DNA of 64,000 nucleotides, taken from NCBI GenBank assembly GCA_937982665.1, contig CALJLD010000296.1:1-64000 (forward strand). Reading direction: 5' to 3'. How positions within the stretch are numbered: position 1 is the first letter of the stretch; each line of letters starts with the position of its first letter. Shown one piece after another: positions 8,409-15,665 of the stretch. The position numbers and the translations under genes were made by a program. The notes under the pieces were generated by a model. The model saw only the letters and a list, made by a program, of their open reading frames with translations, made no database searches and had not been told where the DNA came from. The stretch comes from an uncultured Planctomycetales bacterium. Its GTDB lineage: Bacteria; Planctomycetota; Planctomycetia; Pirellulales; S012-138.

Positions 8409-8461
8409 CGGGTGCGGTTGGAATTGCGGTTGCCGTTGAGATTATTGAGGTTCGCAAACAT
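8378..8461 (-). CDS. Asparagine-rich leader peptide of asnB
   Basis: A 27-codon frame from ATG 8461 to TGA 8380-8378. Asn occurs at positions 4, 6, 7, 9, 11, 13 and 15 (4 AAC outside the AAT pair plus AAT codons), that is 7 of the first 15 residues; the tail is Arg- and Gly-rich (RTRGRGRR). It lies directly upstream of the terminator in front of asparagine synthase, as amino-acid leader peptides do in trp, his and thr attenuators. An AGAG at 8476-8473 could serve as a weak ribosome-binding site, 11 bases away. An overlapping frame from ATG 8466 encodes a Thr/Ile/Ala-rich peptide with better spacing to the same AGAG, so translation of the Asn frame needs proof. Confidence 0.65.
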   Translation of the reverse strand: MFANLNNLNGNRNSNRTRGRGRRLLRA

Positions 8462-8597
8462 GACATTTCAACTCTAGGCTCGATTTCCCATGAAGCCAAG
8501 AGGAATCTCGACTGTGGAGCGCGGAATCTTGAGGGCAAACCAACAAATTGCCGGCGTGCGAATCCGCCCCTTTAGCGATGCCGCTGGCGAACTCCCC

Positions 8598-8625
8598 TTG
8601 ATTCACACGTTCTTCACCGTATAAA
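8598..8625 (+). promoter_or_regulatory. Predicted nadA promoter
   Basis: TTGATT (8598-8603) and TATAAA (8620-8625) are 16 bases apart on the plus strand. The predicted start site near 8632 would give a leader of about 70 bases before nadA. Both boxes are close to the sigma-70 consensus. Confidence 0.6.
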
Positions 8626-8702
8626 TGTGATGTCGACGCAAGGCCGTCGTTAAATCGCTGGATGTGGGTTGCCCTCCGCCACACAAAAAACAAGGAGCCA
8701 TC

Positions 8703-9770
8703 ATGCGTGATGACTTGCCTGCCCCAACGTCCCTCCCTGTTCTTCCCGCTGTCGATTCATCGGGAGCCAATCCTCAACGCACTTTTGCTGGCAGTTCTGT
8801 GCCTGCAGACTTCGCCGCGGCTTCCATAGGCGAAGTGAGCGAAGATCCCGAAGCGCTGTGCGACGAGATTGAAGATTTGCTGGCTTCGCGCGATGCCACG
8901 CTTCTGGCTCACTACTATCAAGACGGCGAGATCCAGGAACTGGCTCATATCACAGGCGACAGTCTGCAACTGGCGCGCGCCGCCATGAGCGTGGAGACAT
9001 CCACAATTGTCTTTTGCGGCGTGCATTTCATGGCGGAAACGGCCAAGATGCTCAACCCGGAGAAGCGCGTCTTGTTGCCGGACATGCTTGCCGGTTGCAG
9101 TCTGGCGGAAAGTTGCCCGGCTCCGGCCTTGGCCGAGATTCAAGCGAAGTTGCGGCAATGCGATTTGAAGTTTCAAACCGTGACTTACGTCAACAGCACA
9201 GCTGCGGTCAAAGCACTCTCTGATTGGGTGGTTACCAGCGGCAACGCGGAAGAGTTGATCGCCAGGGTTCCCGAAGAGTTTGATATTCTCTTTGTGCCAG
9301 ACCGACACTTGGGGAGTTACCTGGAAGATGTGACTGGCCGCAAGATGATCCTTTGGGATGGCGCTTGCGAGGTCCACGAAGTCTTCAGCGTTGGTGATCT
9401 ACTCAAGCTCAAGCGGCGGCTGCCCAAAGCGGTGACCATCGCCCACCCGGAATGTCCGGCGAATATCCGCGAACATTCAGATTACGTTGGTGGCACCCGC
9501 GGCATGCTCAAGCACGTTGAGCAGTATGCTGAGCCAACGGACTTTCTCGTGGCGACGGAAGCCAACATGTTATGGCAACTCCAAAATGCCGTGCCGCGGC
9601 ATCGCTACCATCCCGTGCCCGGCGTGACTTGCGCGTGTAACAAGTGTCCGCACATGGCCCGCAACACGCTCAAGAAATTGCGGGACTGCCTGCGAGATGG
9701 CACTCCGGAAATCCAGTGGCAAGAAAGTTTCACCAAGGCTCGCGAAATCGTGCTGAAGAGCTTCACGTAA
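8703..9770 (+). CDS. nadA: Quinolinate synthase
   Basis: NadA condenses iminoaspartate with dihydroxyacetone phosphate to quinolinate in de novo NAD synthesis and carries a [4Fe-4S] cluster. The 355-residue product shows HYYQDGEIQELAHITGDS, FCGVHFMAETAK, LLPDMLAGCSLAESC, HPECPANIREHSDYVGGT and CNKCPHMARNTL, which include the cluster cysteines. ATG 8703 is chosen for AAGGAG at 8692-8697. An N-terminal tail of about 50 residues precedes the conserved region. No nadB or nadC is adjacent. Confidence 0.94.
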   Translation: MRDDLPAPTSLPVLPAVDSSGANPQRTFAGSSVPADFAAASIGEVSEDPEALCDEIEDLLASRDATLLAHYYQDGEIQELAHITGDSLQLARAAMSVETSTIVFCGVHFMAETAKMLNPEKRVLLPDMLAGCSLAESCPAPALAEIQAKLRQCDLKFQTVTYVNSTAAVKALSDWVVTSGNAEELIARVPEEFDILFVPDRHLGSYLEDVTGRKMILWDGACEVHEVFSVGDLLKLKRRLPKAVTIAHPECPANIREHSDYVGGTRGMLKHVEQYAEPTDFLVATEANMLWQLQNAVPRHRYHPVPGVTCACNKCPHMARNTLKKLRDCLRDGTPEIQWQESFTKAREIVLKSFT

Positions 9771-9811
9771 ATTCTACTTCGGACGCCTTCGCTTGTTCTT
9801 TGTCGATGTCC

Positions 9812-11404
9812 TTATAGCGATGACCGCGTGTCATCCACAACTTGGATCTCGCGAACAAATCTTTGCAGGCTGGTCGCTCCCGGCGGTTCGACCACGAGGT
9901 CAACTTTGCCGCCGATCTTTAGTACAGTCCCCGTCAGCGATTCCTCGCTACTTTCGTACTTGTTGCCGCGCGGGTCAAGCAGACTTGTCAGCGAGGTCGG
10001 TTTGATCGACAGGACGCTGCCATCGGCAAGTTGCACATCAAGCCCGCTGTAAGGGTGGAATCGCTTCACCACCGCGCGCTTGTATTTGCTTCCCGCGTTG
10101 GCGTTCGTGGCGACGCCGGCAGCCACCTTCAAACTCGTCAGGAACTTGATGGCGGCTTCATCGTCAGGCTTAAGATCATCCGCCCCTTCCACTCGCAACA
10201 GGTAGCAGGAAAACCCGGCAACTATCTGACGCACCATGACCGTCTTGCCGTTTTCGGTTGTGATCAGTTGTTCTTCGCACTCTGCGCCAGCCAAGGTAGG
10301 CAATGCGAGCTTGCGCTTCATTGATTCGTTGCCGTAGGAGAATTTCACGAGCGCGTCCATCCGCGCCTTTTGCGTACTCCGCCGACTGAACTCCGGGGCG
10401 TTTTGATTTGTGTCAAGGAATGCGGTGATGCTGAACACGCGGTCGCCGGTGACCAGTTGAACACTCTCATGCTCTGCACCTTGCTCGCGCCACTTATCGC
10501 TTAGCAAAGCTCGCGTCGAAATGTTCTGCAACGTCGAAAGAATGTCGAGGCGCTCAACATCGGGCGAAGGAAACTCGATTTGAAAACCAATCCTCGCGCC
10601 GCCAATCTCGGCCCAATCCAAATCGCTGGCATCTGTCGAGTCCTCTGGCTCCTCGCTTGCTGGATTCTCAACGACAAGCGAATCAAAGAACCCATCAACA
10701 AACGGGCTCTCCGCATCGACCTCTTCTCCTTCCACCGCTTGCAGGAACATGCGCTCGTCGGCGATGAGTATTCGCTGAATGCGCGTCTTGCCTCGCTCCG
10801 CATTGGCCAACTTGATTTCAACGCCAGGATGATTATCAATCGACATCTGTTGTTGATCCTGGATTTCAAACCCAGGCAACATTGCCGGAAGTTGCTCGGC
10901 AAAGCTGTTCAAGCGAGTGGTCACATCGGAGGTGTCCGCACCGTCCTCGCTGGGATTGAGCACTCCCACCGTCACCGAATAGTCCAGATTCTCACGATTG
11001 GCGCGAACGCCCTTCACCTGGCTGAATGTCTCGCGGAGAATCACCGCGCCAGGCGAAGTGTCATCAATACTTTCTCCCGGCGTGAATGATTCGGTCACTT
11101 CCGGAAAGTTGACGCGAAAGTGCAGTTCGGCATCCGCCTCCGTGAACCAGGCCTGATCTTCTGGCTTCTCCGTGGTGAGCGAAGCGGACGAAACCGCGCC
11201 TGAAGAGCCGGCGTTATCGCCGGAGTTCGCCGCAGCGGCTTCCGCCGTCGAACCAAACGTCTTGGGAACAAGTGGTTTCGGCTTCGGTCGGCTTGGATCG
11301 TAGGTGGGTGCTGCGTCGCCGGCGAAAAGGAAATATCCTGTGACTCCCAACCCAATCACAGCGGCGGAGATCGACGAAATCAAGATGACGCGCGAGCGTT
11401 CCAT
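9812..11404 (-). CDS. Membrane-anchored protein of unknown function
   Basis: A 530-residue protein. ATG 11404 follows an AGGGAAG ribosome-binding site. A single N-terminal transmembrane helix (VILISSISAAVIGLGVTGYFLF) is followed by a Pro/Lys-rich linker and a large, probably extracytoplasmic region. That region appears to hold two similar alpha/beta units (around residues 85-250 and 265-430: 'AELHFRVNFPEV' and 'ARIGFQIEFPSPD') and a C-terminal beta-rich domain around VQLADGSVLSIKPTSL. I do not recognise a named family. It is convergent with nadA. Confidence 0.75.
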   Translation of the reverse strand: MERSRVILISSISAAVIGLGVTGYFLFAGDAAPTYDPSRPKPKPLVPKTFGSTAEAAAANSGDNAGSSGAVSSASLTTEKPEDQAWFTEADAELHFRVNFPEVTESFTPGESIDDTSPGAVILRETFSQVKGVRANRENLDYSVTVGVLNPSEDGADTSDVTTRLNSFAEQLPAMLPGFEIQDQQQMSIDNHPGVEIKLANAERGKTRIQRILIADERMFLQAVEGEEVDAESPFVDGFFDSLVVENPASEEPEDSTDASDLDWAEIGGARIGFQIEFPSPDVERLDILSTLQNISTRALLSDKWREQGAEHESVQLVTGDRVFSITAFLDTNQNAPEFSRRSTQKARMDALVKFSYGNESMKRKLALPTLAGAECEEQLITTENGKTVMVRQIVAGFSCYLLRVEGADDLKPDDEAAIKFLTSLKVAAGVATNANAGSKYKRAVVKRFHPYSGLDVQLADGSVLSIKPTSLTSLLDPRGNKYESSEESLTGTVLKIGGKVDLVVEPPGATSLQRFVREIQVVDDTRSSL

Positions 11405-11602
11405 GGCTTCCCTGGCAAACAAAGAACGATGAGACTGGGAAAACGTTGAGACTGGAAACTTGAGCCAGCCTCAAAGTGCCATTTCGTTCGCTGAATGACA
11501 ATCACCCTGGCGTGGTCCGCAGAGCAAATTCACCCAAACGCGCGCACAACGTTAACATAGTCTTCACAGTTCACATTGCTTCACAAATCAATATGCATGC
11601 AA

Positions 11603-11631
11603 AGCCCGACTGCAGGACGTGCAGCCGGGCT
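11603..11631 (-). terminator. Hairpin terminator downstream of the 11658-12200 gene
   Basis: AGCCCG and CTGCA pair with TGCAG and CGGGCT across a single mismatch, giving a 12-position stem with a 5-base loop. On the minus strand it is followed by TTTGC only, so the T tract is weak. It sits 27 bases past the stop of the minus-strand gene. Confidence 0.5.
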
Positions 11632-11657
11632 GATTTCGTGAAAGGGAATCTTTGCGA

Positions 11658-12200
11658 CTATTTGCTGAGCCGCTCAATCCTGAGCTCCAAAGTCTTGGTG
11701 TCACTCGCCGACCAATTCAAAGTCCCGCCGGATTCGACGACATGAGTTGCGCGCACGGTATGCGTTTCATGCTTCGGGCATTGGATTGTTGGTATTCTAT
11801 CACCGGTCCGACTTTCCACTTTCGCCAGCTGCGCTTCGGAGACATCAGTTATTTCGCTGATTTTGCTTTTGAGTTGGAGCATGATCTTACCGTCATTTGC
11901 TTCACGAGCCAGAATCTGCAACTCAATGCCGTGGCTCAAGACTTCGATGACTGGTTGAATCGCCCCGTTGCGTTCCGCAATGTCAGTGACGAAAGGCGCC
12001 TGCTTCATAACTTGAGCTGTTGCGCTTTGGCCAGCCAGAACCGTAATCGCGGGGAGCTTGGTCGTATTGTTCGATTCCCCATCGACGAGTTCACATGTGA
12101 TCTTGTACTGGATTGCGTTTGGCGATGATGTGTCTTGCGCTAGAGCGAAATGACCGCAAAGCAATAACAGCGCGCCACCAATCATTGACTTGAACAGCAT
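11658..12200 (-). CDS. Secreted protein of unknown function
   Basis: 180 residues starting at ATG 12200, with GGAG eight bases upstream. The N-terminus is a clear signal peptide (MIGGALLLLCGHFALAQ, predicted cleavage after ALA). The mature part has a beta-rich region (QYKITCELVDGESNNTTKLP, then AGQSATAQVMKQAPFV) with a two-Cys pattern. It resembles small periplasmic proteins that planctomycetes carry in number, but I do not recognise a family. The same frame stays open far upstream across trpE, which is a shadow and not part of this gene. Confidence 0.7.
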   Translation of the reverse strand: MLFKSMIGGALLLLCGHFALAQDTSSPNAIQYKITCELVDGESNNTTKLPAITVLAGQSATAQVMKQAPFVTDIAERNGAIQPVIEVLSHGIELQILAREANDGKIMLQLKSKISEITDVSEAQLAKVESRTGDRIPTIQCPKHETHTVRATHVVESGGTLNWSASDTKTLELRIERLSK

Positions 12201-12488
12201 CTGTAAGACTCCGAACAAAGTTCCCCCTCTTGAGAACTTGCAATTGCGTGCGATGCTAGCAGGCAGCGCAATAGCGGAGGGAGAATAGAAAGCGAGGACG
12301 ACTTCGTCAACACAAGAAGGCGTCTCAGAGCTCTTGGCGGCTTCGCCTAAGACGCAGCTTGCCCAAAAAGGGTTTCTGAAGTCTGCGAATGCGGGCAATA
12401 GCGCCGCGAAAGACTCGCTGGCATTGACTACAATGGGCAGGTTCCAAGACAGCCGTTCCAAGATTTTCGCAAGACTTACCGGCAGCGC

Positions 12489-14015
12489 ATGCATAACCCG
12501 CCGACAGATCAATTCCGCCAGCGAGCCGCCGGGGGCGCGCGCGTGCCCGTGTTTCGGCGGTTGATTAGTGATGCCTTGACGCCGGTCACGGCCTTTCGCC
12601 GGCTGGACAGCCATGCGGGCGACAATGCGTGGACGGCGCTGTTTGAAAGTGTGATTGGTGGCGAGAAGGTCGGTCGCTACAGCTTCCTGACGGCTCGCCC
12701 TTTCCTGGAGTTCACAGCCACGCGACAAACCGTTCGCATCAAGCAAGACGAAAGCGTGCGCGAGTTTGAATCCGCGGACCCGATTGCGGAACTTCAAGAT
12801 CTCGTCACGTCCGTTCGCATTGCGGAAGTTGCTGATCTGCCGCCGTTTTGTGGAGGAGCGGTGGGCTATTCCGGCTATGACGCCGTGCGTTACGTGGAAT
12901 CGCTGCCAAACGCGCCTGAAGATGATCGCCAACTGCCGGACATGGCCTTCGCACTTTATGACACGATGGTGGTCTTCGACAATGTGACGAAGACGATGAT
13001 TGTGATCGTGCTTTCCGAAGCTTTGCCAGAAAACGCGACGGAGTCGCAGGCGGACGCGGCCCGCCAGGCGGCGTGCGAGCGAGTTGACGAGATTGTTGGC
13101 ATCTTGCAAACGGCGGAAACGGAGCCATCGCCGGCTGACATTACGCCGTCGGGTCCGCTGCGGAAATCGTATGAGTCCAACTTCAGCCAGGGCGATTTCG
13201 AAGCGGCAGTCGAACGTTGCAAGGAGTACATTCGGGCTGGCGATATCTTTCAGGTGGTCATCAGCCAGCGGTTGCAAACGCATTTGAATGCACCGGCGTT
13301 TGAGGTTTATCGCACCTTGCGTGTGGTGAATCCTTCGCCGTTTATGTTCTTCCTGCGAACGCCCGGAGCGACGCTGGTTGGCAGTTCGCCGGAGATTCTC
13401 GTGCGAGTTGTCGATGGTCAAATCATTACGCGGCCCTTGGCTGGCACTCGTCCGCGTGGCGGCAATGAAGAGGAGGACCGCCGTTTGGCCGAGGAGCTCT
13501 TGGCCGATCCGAAAGAACGCGCCGAGCACGTGATGTTGGTGGACTTGGGCCGCAACGATGTTGGCCGCGTGGCGGCGTTTCGCTCGGTGAAGCTGACTGA
13601 TGTGATGACCGTTGAGCGGTACAGCCACGTGATGCACATCACCAGCAATGTCTCCGGCACATTGGCCGAGGGAAAGAATGCGTTCGATGCGCTGCGGGCC
13701 TGTTTGCCAGCAGGCACAGTTTCCGGCGCGCCAAAGGTTCGCGCAATGGAAATCATTGACGAACTTGAGCCCCATCGACGGGGCCCGTATGCCGGCGCCG
13801 TTGGCTACCTGGACTTCTCCGGCAATATGGACACCTGCATCACGTTGCGGACCTTGGTGATTCAGGACGGCACCGCGTACGTCCAGGCGGGTGCCGGAAT
13901 TGTGGCGGACAGTGTCCCGGCCAGCGAATACGAAGAGACGCTGAACAAGGCCCGCGGTTTGTTGCGGGCGATTGAGTTGACCGAGCAGCGGCTGCAGAAC
14001 TCTCCGGCGGAATAG
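12489..14015 (+). CDS. trpE: Anthranilate synthase component I
   Basis: TrpE converts chorismate to anthranilate with ammonia supplied by TrpG, the first step of tryptophan synthesis. The 508-residue product has the chorismate-binding core: FQVVISQRLQT, PSPFMFFL, LVGSSPEILV, RPLAGTRPRGG, ERAEHVMLVDLGRNDVGRV, PAGTVSGAPKVRAMEIID and YAGAVGYLDFSGNMDTCI. These favour TrpE over PabB. ATG 12489 gives a normal N-terminus. It is not in a trp operon here. No Trp-rich leader peptide was found in the 288 bases upstream. A large palindromic repeat follows 30 bases downstream. Confidence 0.93.
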   Translation: MHNPPTDQFRQRAAGGARVPVFRRLISDALTPVTAFRRLDSHAGDNAWTALFESVIGGEKVGRYSFLTARPFLEFTATRQTVRIKQDESVREFESADPIAELQDLVTSVRIAEVADLPPFCGGAVGYSGYDAVRYVESLPNAPEDDRQLPDMAFALYDTMVVFDNVTKTMIVIVLSEALPENATESQADAARQAACERVDEIVGILQTAETEPSPADITPSGPLRKSYESNFSQGDFEAAVERCKEYIRAGDIFQVVISQRLQTHLNAPAFEVYRTLRVVNPSPFMFFLRTPGATLVGSSPEILVRVVDGQIITRPLAGTRPRGGNEEEDRRLAEELLADPKERAEHVMLVDLGRNDVGRVAAFRSVKLTDVMTVERYSHVMHITSNVSGTLAEGKNAFDALRACLPAGTVSGAPKVRAMEIIDELEPHRRGPYAGAVGYLDFSGNMDTCITLRTLVIQDGTAYVQAGAGIVADSVPASEYEETLNKARGLLRAIELTEQRLQNSPAE

Positions 14016-14044
14016 CCGAGGATGCGATTCCACCTGAGTATTTG

Positions 14045-14128
14045 CAATTCCGTCATTCCCGCGCAGGTGGGAATCCAGGGAACAACGTTACGCGCTGGAT
14101 TCCCGCCTGCGCGGGAATGACGGAATTG
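14045..14128. repeat. 84-bp palindrome built of two dRS3-like cores, copy 2
   Basis: Arms 14045-14078 and 14095-14128 are complementary over 34 bases with one mismatch, leaving a 16-base loop. Each arm contains an ATTCCC-N8-GGGAAT-type core (14055-14074, 14099-14118). It is the best-preserved of three related elements in the window. It lies just after trpE and could also act as a transcript-end hairpin, but there is no T tract. Confidence 0.9.
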
Positions 14129-14267
14129 AGGTTCCGGACGCAATTATCGCGCTGATGATATTGCCGCGCTTTACACGTTCCTCGCAATTGGGGCTATTGC
14201 GACGTAGAATTTGGTAGTGTTTGCCCTGTCTCGCGTAGCGGTCGCCCAACTCAATTGCATTCTTGCC

Positions 14268-14576
14268 ATGGAGCTTGATGACAAAGTTTGTCTTTGCTTC
14301 CACGTCAGCAAGCGGAAGATTCTGAACTTCATTCGCGTGCATCAGCCGCGCGTTGTCAGCCAGATCTCCGAGTGCGGCGGTGCGGGGACAGGCTGCGGTT
14401 GGTGCCGAGAGACGCTCGCCCGCTTTTTTGAACAAGCGAAGTCCGGCCAGGCGGACTCGGGCGATTTGTCCGCGGAAGAATATGCCCGTGCCCGGGCGAA
14501 TTACGTCCGCGCGGGCGGCGGAACGCCACCACCGGGCGCAACCCCGATAGATGATCAGACGGAAGAAAATGGTTAG
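14268..14576 (+). CDS. BFD-like [2Fe-2S] protein
   Basis: A 102-residue protein whose first half matches the bacterioferritin-associated ferredoxin (Fer2_BFD) fold: CLCFHVSKRKILNFI, then ECGGAGTGCGWC. This gives the C-x-C ... C-x2-C cluster ligands, with one extra Cys in between. The C-terminal 50 residues are low-complexity (Gly/Pro-rich). BFD domains mobilise iron from bacterioferritin or act as modules in other enzymes; no bacterioferritin gene is nearby, so the partner is unknown. The start at ATG 14268 places the first Cys near the N-terminus as in the family. Confidence 0.75.
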   Translation: MELDDKVCLCFHVSKRKILNFIRVHQPRVVSQISECGGAGTGCGWCRETLARFFEQAKSGQADSGDLSAEEYARARANYVRAGGGTPPPGATPIDDQTEENG

Positions 14577-14617
14577 CCCCTGAAATTTCTGGGGCCGATG
14601 ACATGGGAGTTGTATTG

Positions 14618-14863
14618 ATGTCCGAAGGTCGAAAAATCATGACTGGCTGGGTTGTGGAAGCCCTTAATCAGTTGGATGGCCGGGCCACAATCCTTGAGAT
14701 TGCTAAAGTGATCTGGCGCGATAAAGAATCGGAGATTCGCTCAATAGGCGACCTGCTCTACGAGTGGCAATACGAATTGCGCTGGTCCGGCGATGCCCTT
14801 CGAAAGGAAGGCGTACTGAGACCATCGGAGGATTCGCCCCGTGGTATTTGGGAACTCATGTAA
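14618..14863 (+). CDS. Small winged-helix protein, Mrr-N-like
   Basis: About 81 residues, starting at ATG 14618 with GGGAG nearby upstream; ATG 14603 is an in-frame alternative. The pattern GRATILEIAKVIW ... LRWSGDALRKEGVLRPSEDSPRGIWEL resembles the N-terminal winged-helix domain of Mrr-type proteins, where a helix-turn-helix is followed by a 'L-K-G-L----RG-W-L' wing. No nuclease domain follows, so it is a stand-alone DNA-binding-type module of unknown role. It converges on the next gene with a 3-base gap. Confidence 0.55.
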   Translation: MSEGRKIMTGWVVEALNQLDGRATILEIAKVIWRDKESEIRSIGDLLYEWQYELRWSGDALRKEGVLRPSEDSPRGIWELM

Positions 14864-14866
14864 ACA

Positions 14867-15430
14867 TCACTCTCCATCGCCATCATCAACTTTCGCCGCG
14901 TCTTCTCCGTCGGCGGCGTCTTGTTTTTCGATTGTGCCCCACATGAATCCGCCGTGGTCGCCGGCGTCCCAGCTTGCCGCGTACTTCTTGCCGTGAATGG
15001 CGACGCGGGCCGAATAGGTTCCGCCGCCGATTTCGACCTCGTCCACAACAATCACGGGCGTCTCACCGGCCCACTCCACTCCCAAAGTGATGGGCAACTT
15101 CATATCAAAGCTGCCATACTTGATGCGCGCGACGAACATCCATTTGTTGTCGCCAACTTTGGTGGCACTTTCGATGTGATATTCGTCCGCCTTGGGCGTT
15201 TCGTTCAGGTTTTCGCTGACGGTGTAACGTCCGACAAACTTGCACCCTGTCATCAACTCTTTGAACTTCTTTTCGAGTTCTTCTTGCTTCTGCTGTTTGG
15301 CCCATTCGTCGCGATTTAAGGCCCGATCTTGAGCCAGGCTGACACTCGCGGAAGAAACGACAACGCAGATTGCAGAAATCGCGACAAGTGCTTTCACGGC
15401 AAACGTTCTCTTCAGGCGTGTATGTGACAT
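14867..15430 (-). CDS. Secreted protein of unknown function
   Basis: 187 residues with a signal peptide (VKALVAISAICVVVSSASVSLAQ). The mature part has a short charged helix (QKQEELEKKFKELMTGCKFVGRY) and a beta-rich domain (TVSENLNETPKADEYHIESA, ITLGVEWAGETPVIVVDEV, YAASWDAGDHGGFMWGTIE) and ends in an acidic tail. The beta part looks like a compact sandwich that may bind a ligand. I know similar sequences from planctomycetes only as hypothetical proteins. Confidence 0.75.
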   Translation of the reverse strand: MSHTRLKRTFAVKALVAISAICVVVSSASVSLAQDRALNRDEWAKQQKQEELEKKFKELMTGCKFVGRYTVSENLNETPKADEYHIESATKVGDNKWMFVARIKYGSFDMKLPITLGVEWAGETPVIVVDEVEIGGGTYSARVAIHGKKYAASWDAGDHGGFMWGTIEKQDAADGEDAAKVDDGDGE

Positions 15431-15665
15431 GACGAACTCCGGATGATCTGGCGACGCAGGATGGTTTCACGAAGACTCGAAAAGGCAACGACCTTGAAAG
15501 GCAGCGCTGCACGACCTACTCAGGCTACCTTTGCCTCCACAATATCTTACTGCAGTTGCCAAATCCGTGCAGTAAGTTGCATAACGCAACCCAGGGCTGA
15601 TGAGTTTTTGGAGCGCTAGCAATTTGTGCTGGGTTCTTAGGAAACAGCGGATTCTGCGCCAGCGA

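Noticed and set aside
8385..8466. Overlapping 26-codon minus-strand frame from ATG 8466, rich in Thr, Ile and Ala
   Set aside because: It has better spacing to AGAG than the Asn frame, but Thr/Ile/Ala make no sense ahead of asnB. It arises from reading Asn codons one base out of frame. Kept as an alternative to test, not annotated.
12201..12488. Search for a Trp-rich leader or trp attenuator ahead of trpE
   Set aside because: No short frame with paired Trp codons and no terminator hairpin were found.
12201..14033. Minus-strand open frame continuous with the 11658-12200 gene, about 610 codons across trpE
   Set aside because: Complement of trpE coding sequence; only the 3' part has a signal peptide, start and ribosome-binding site.
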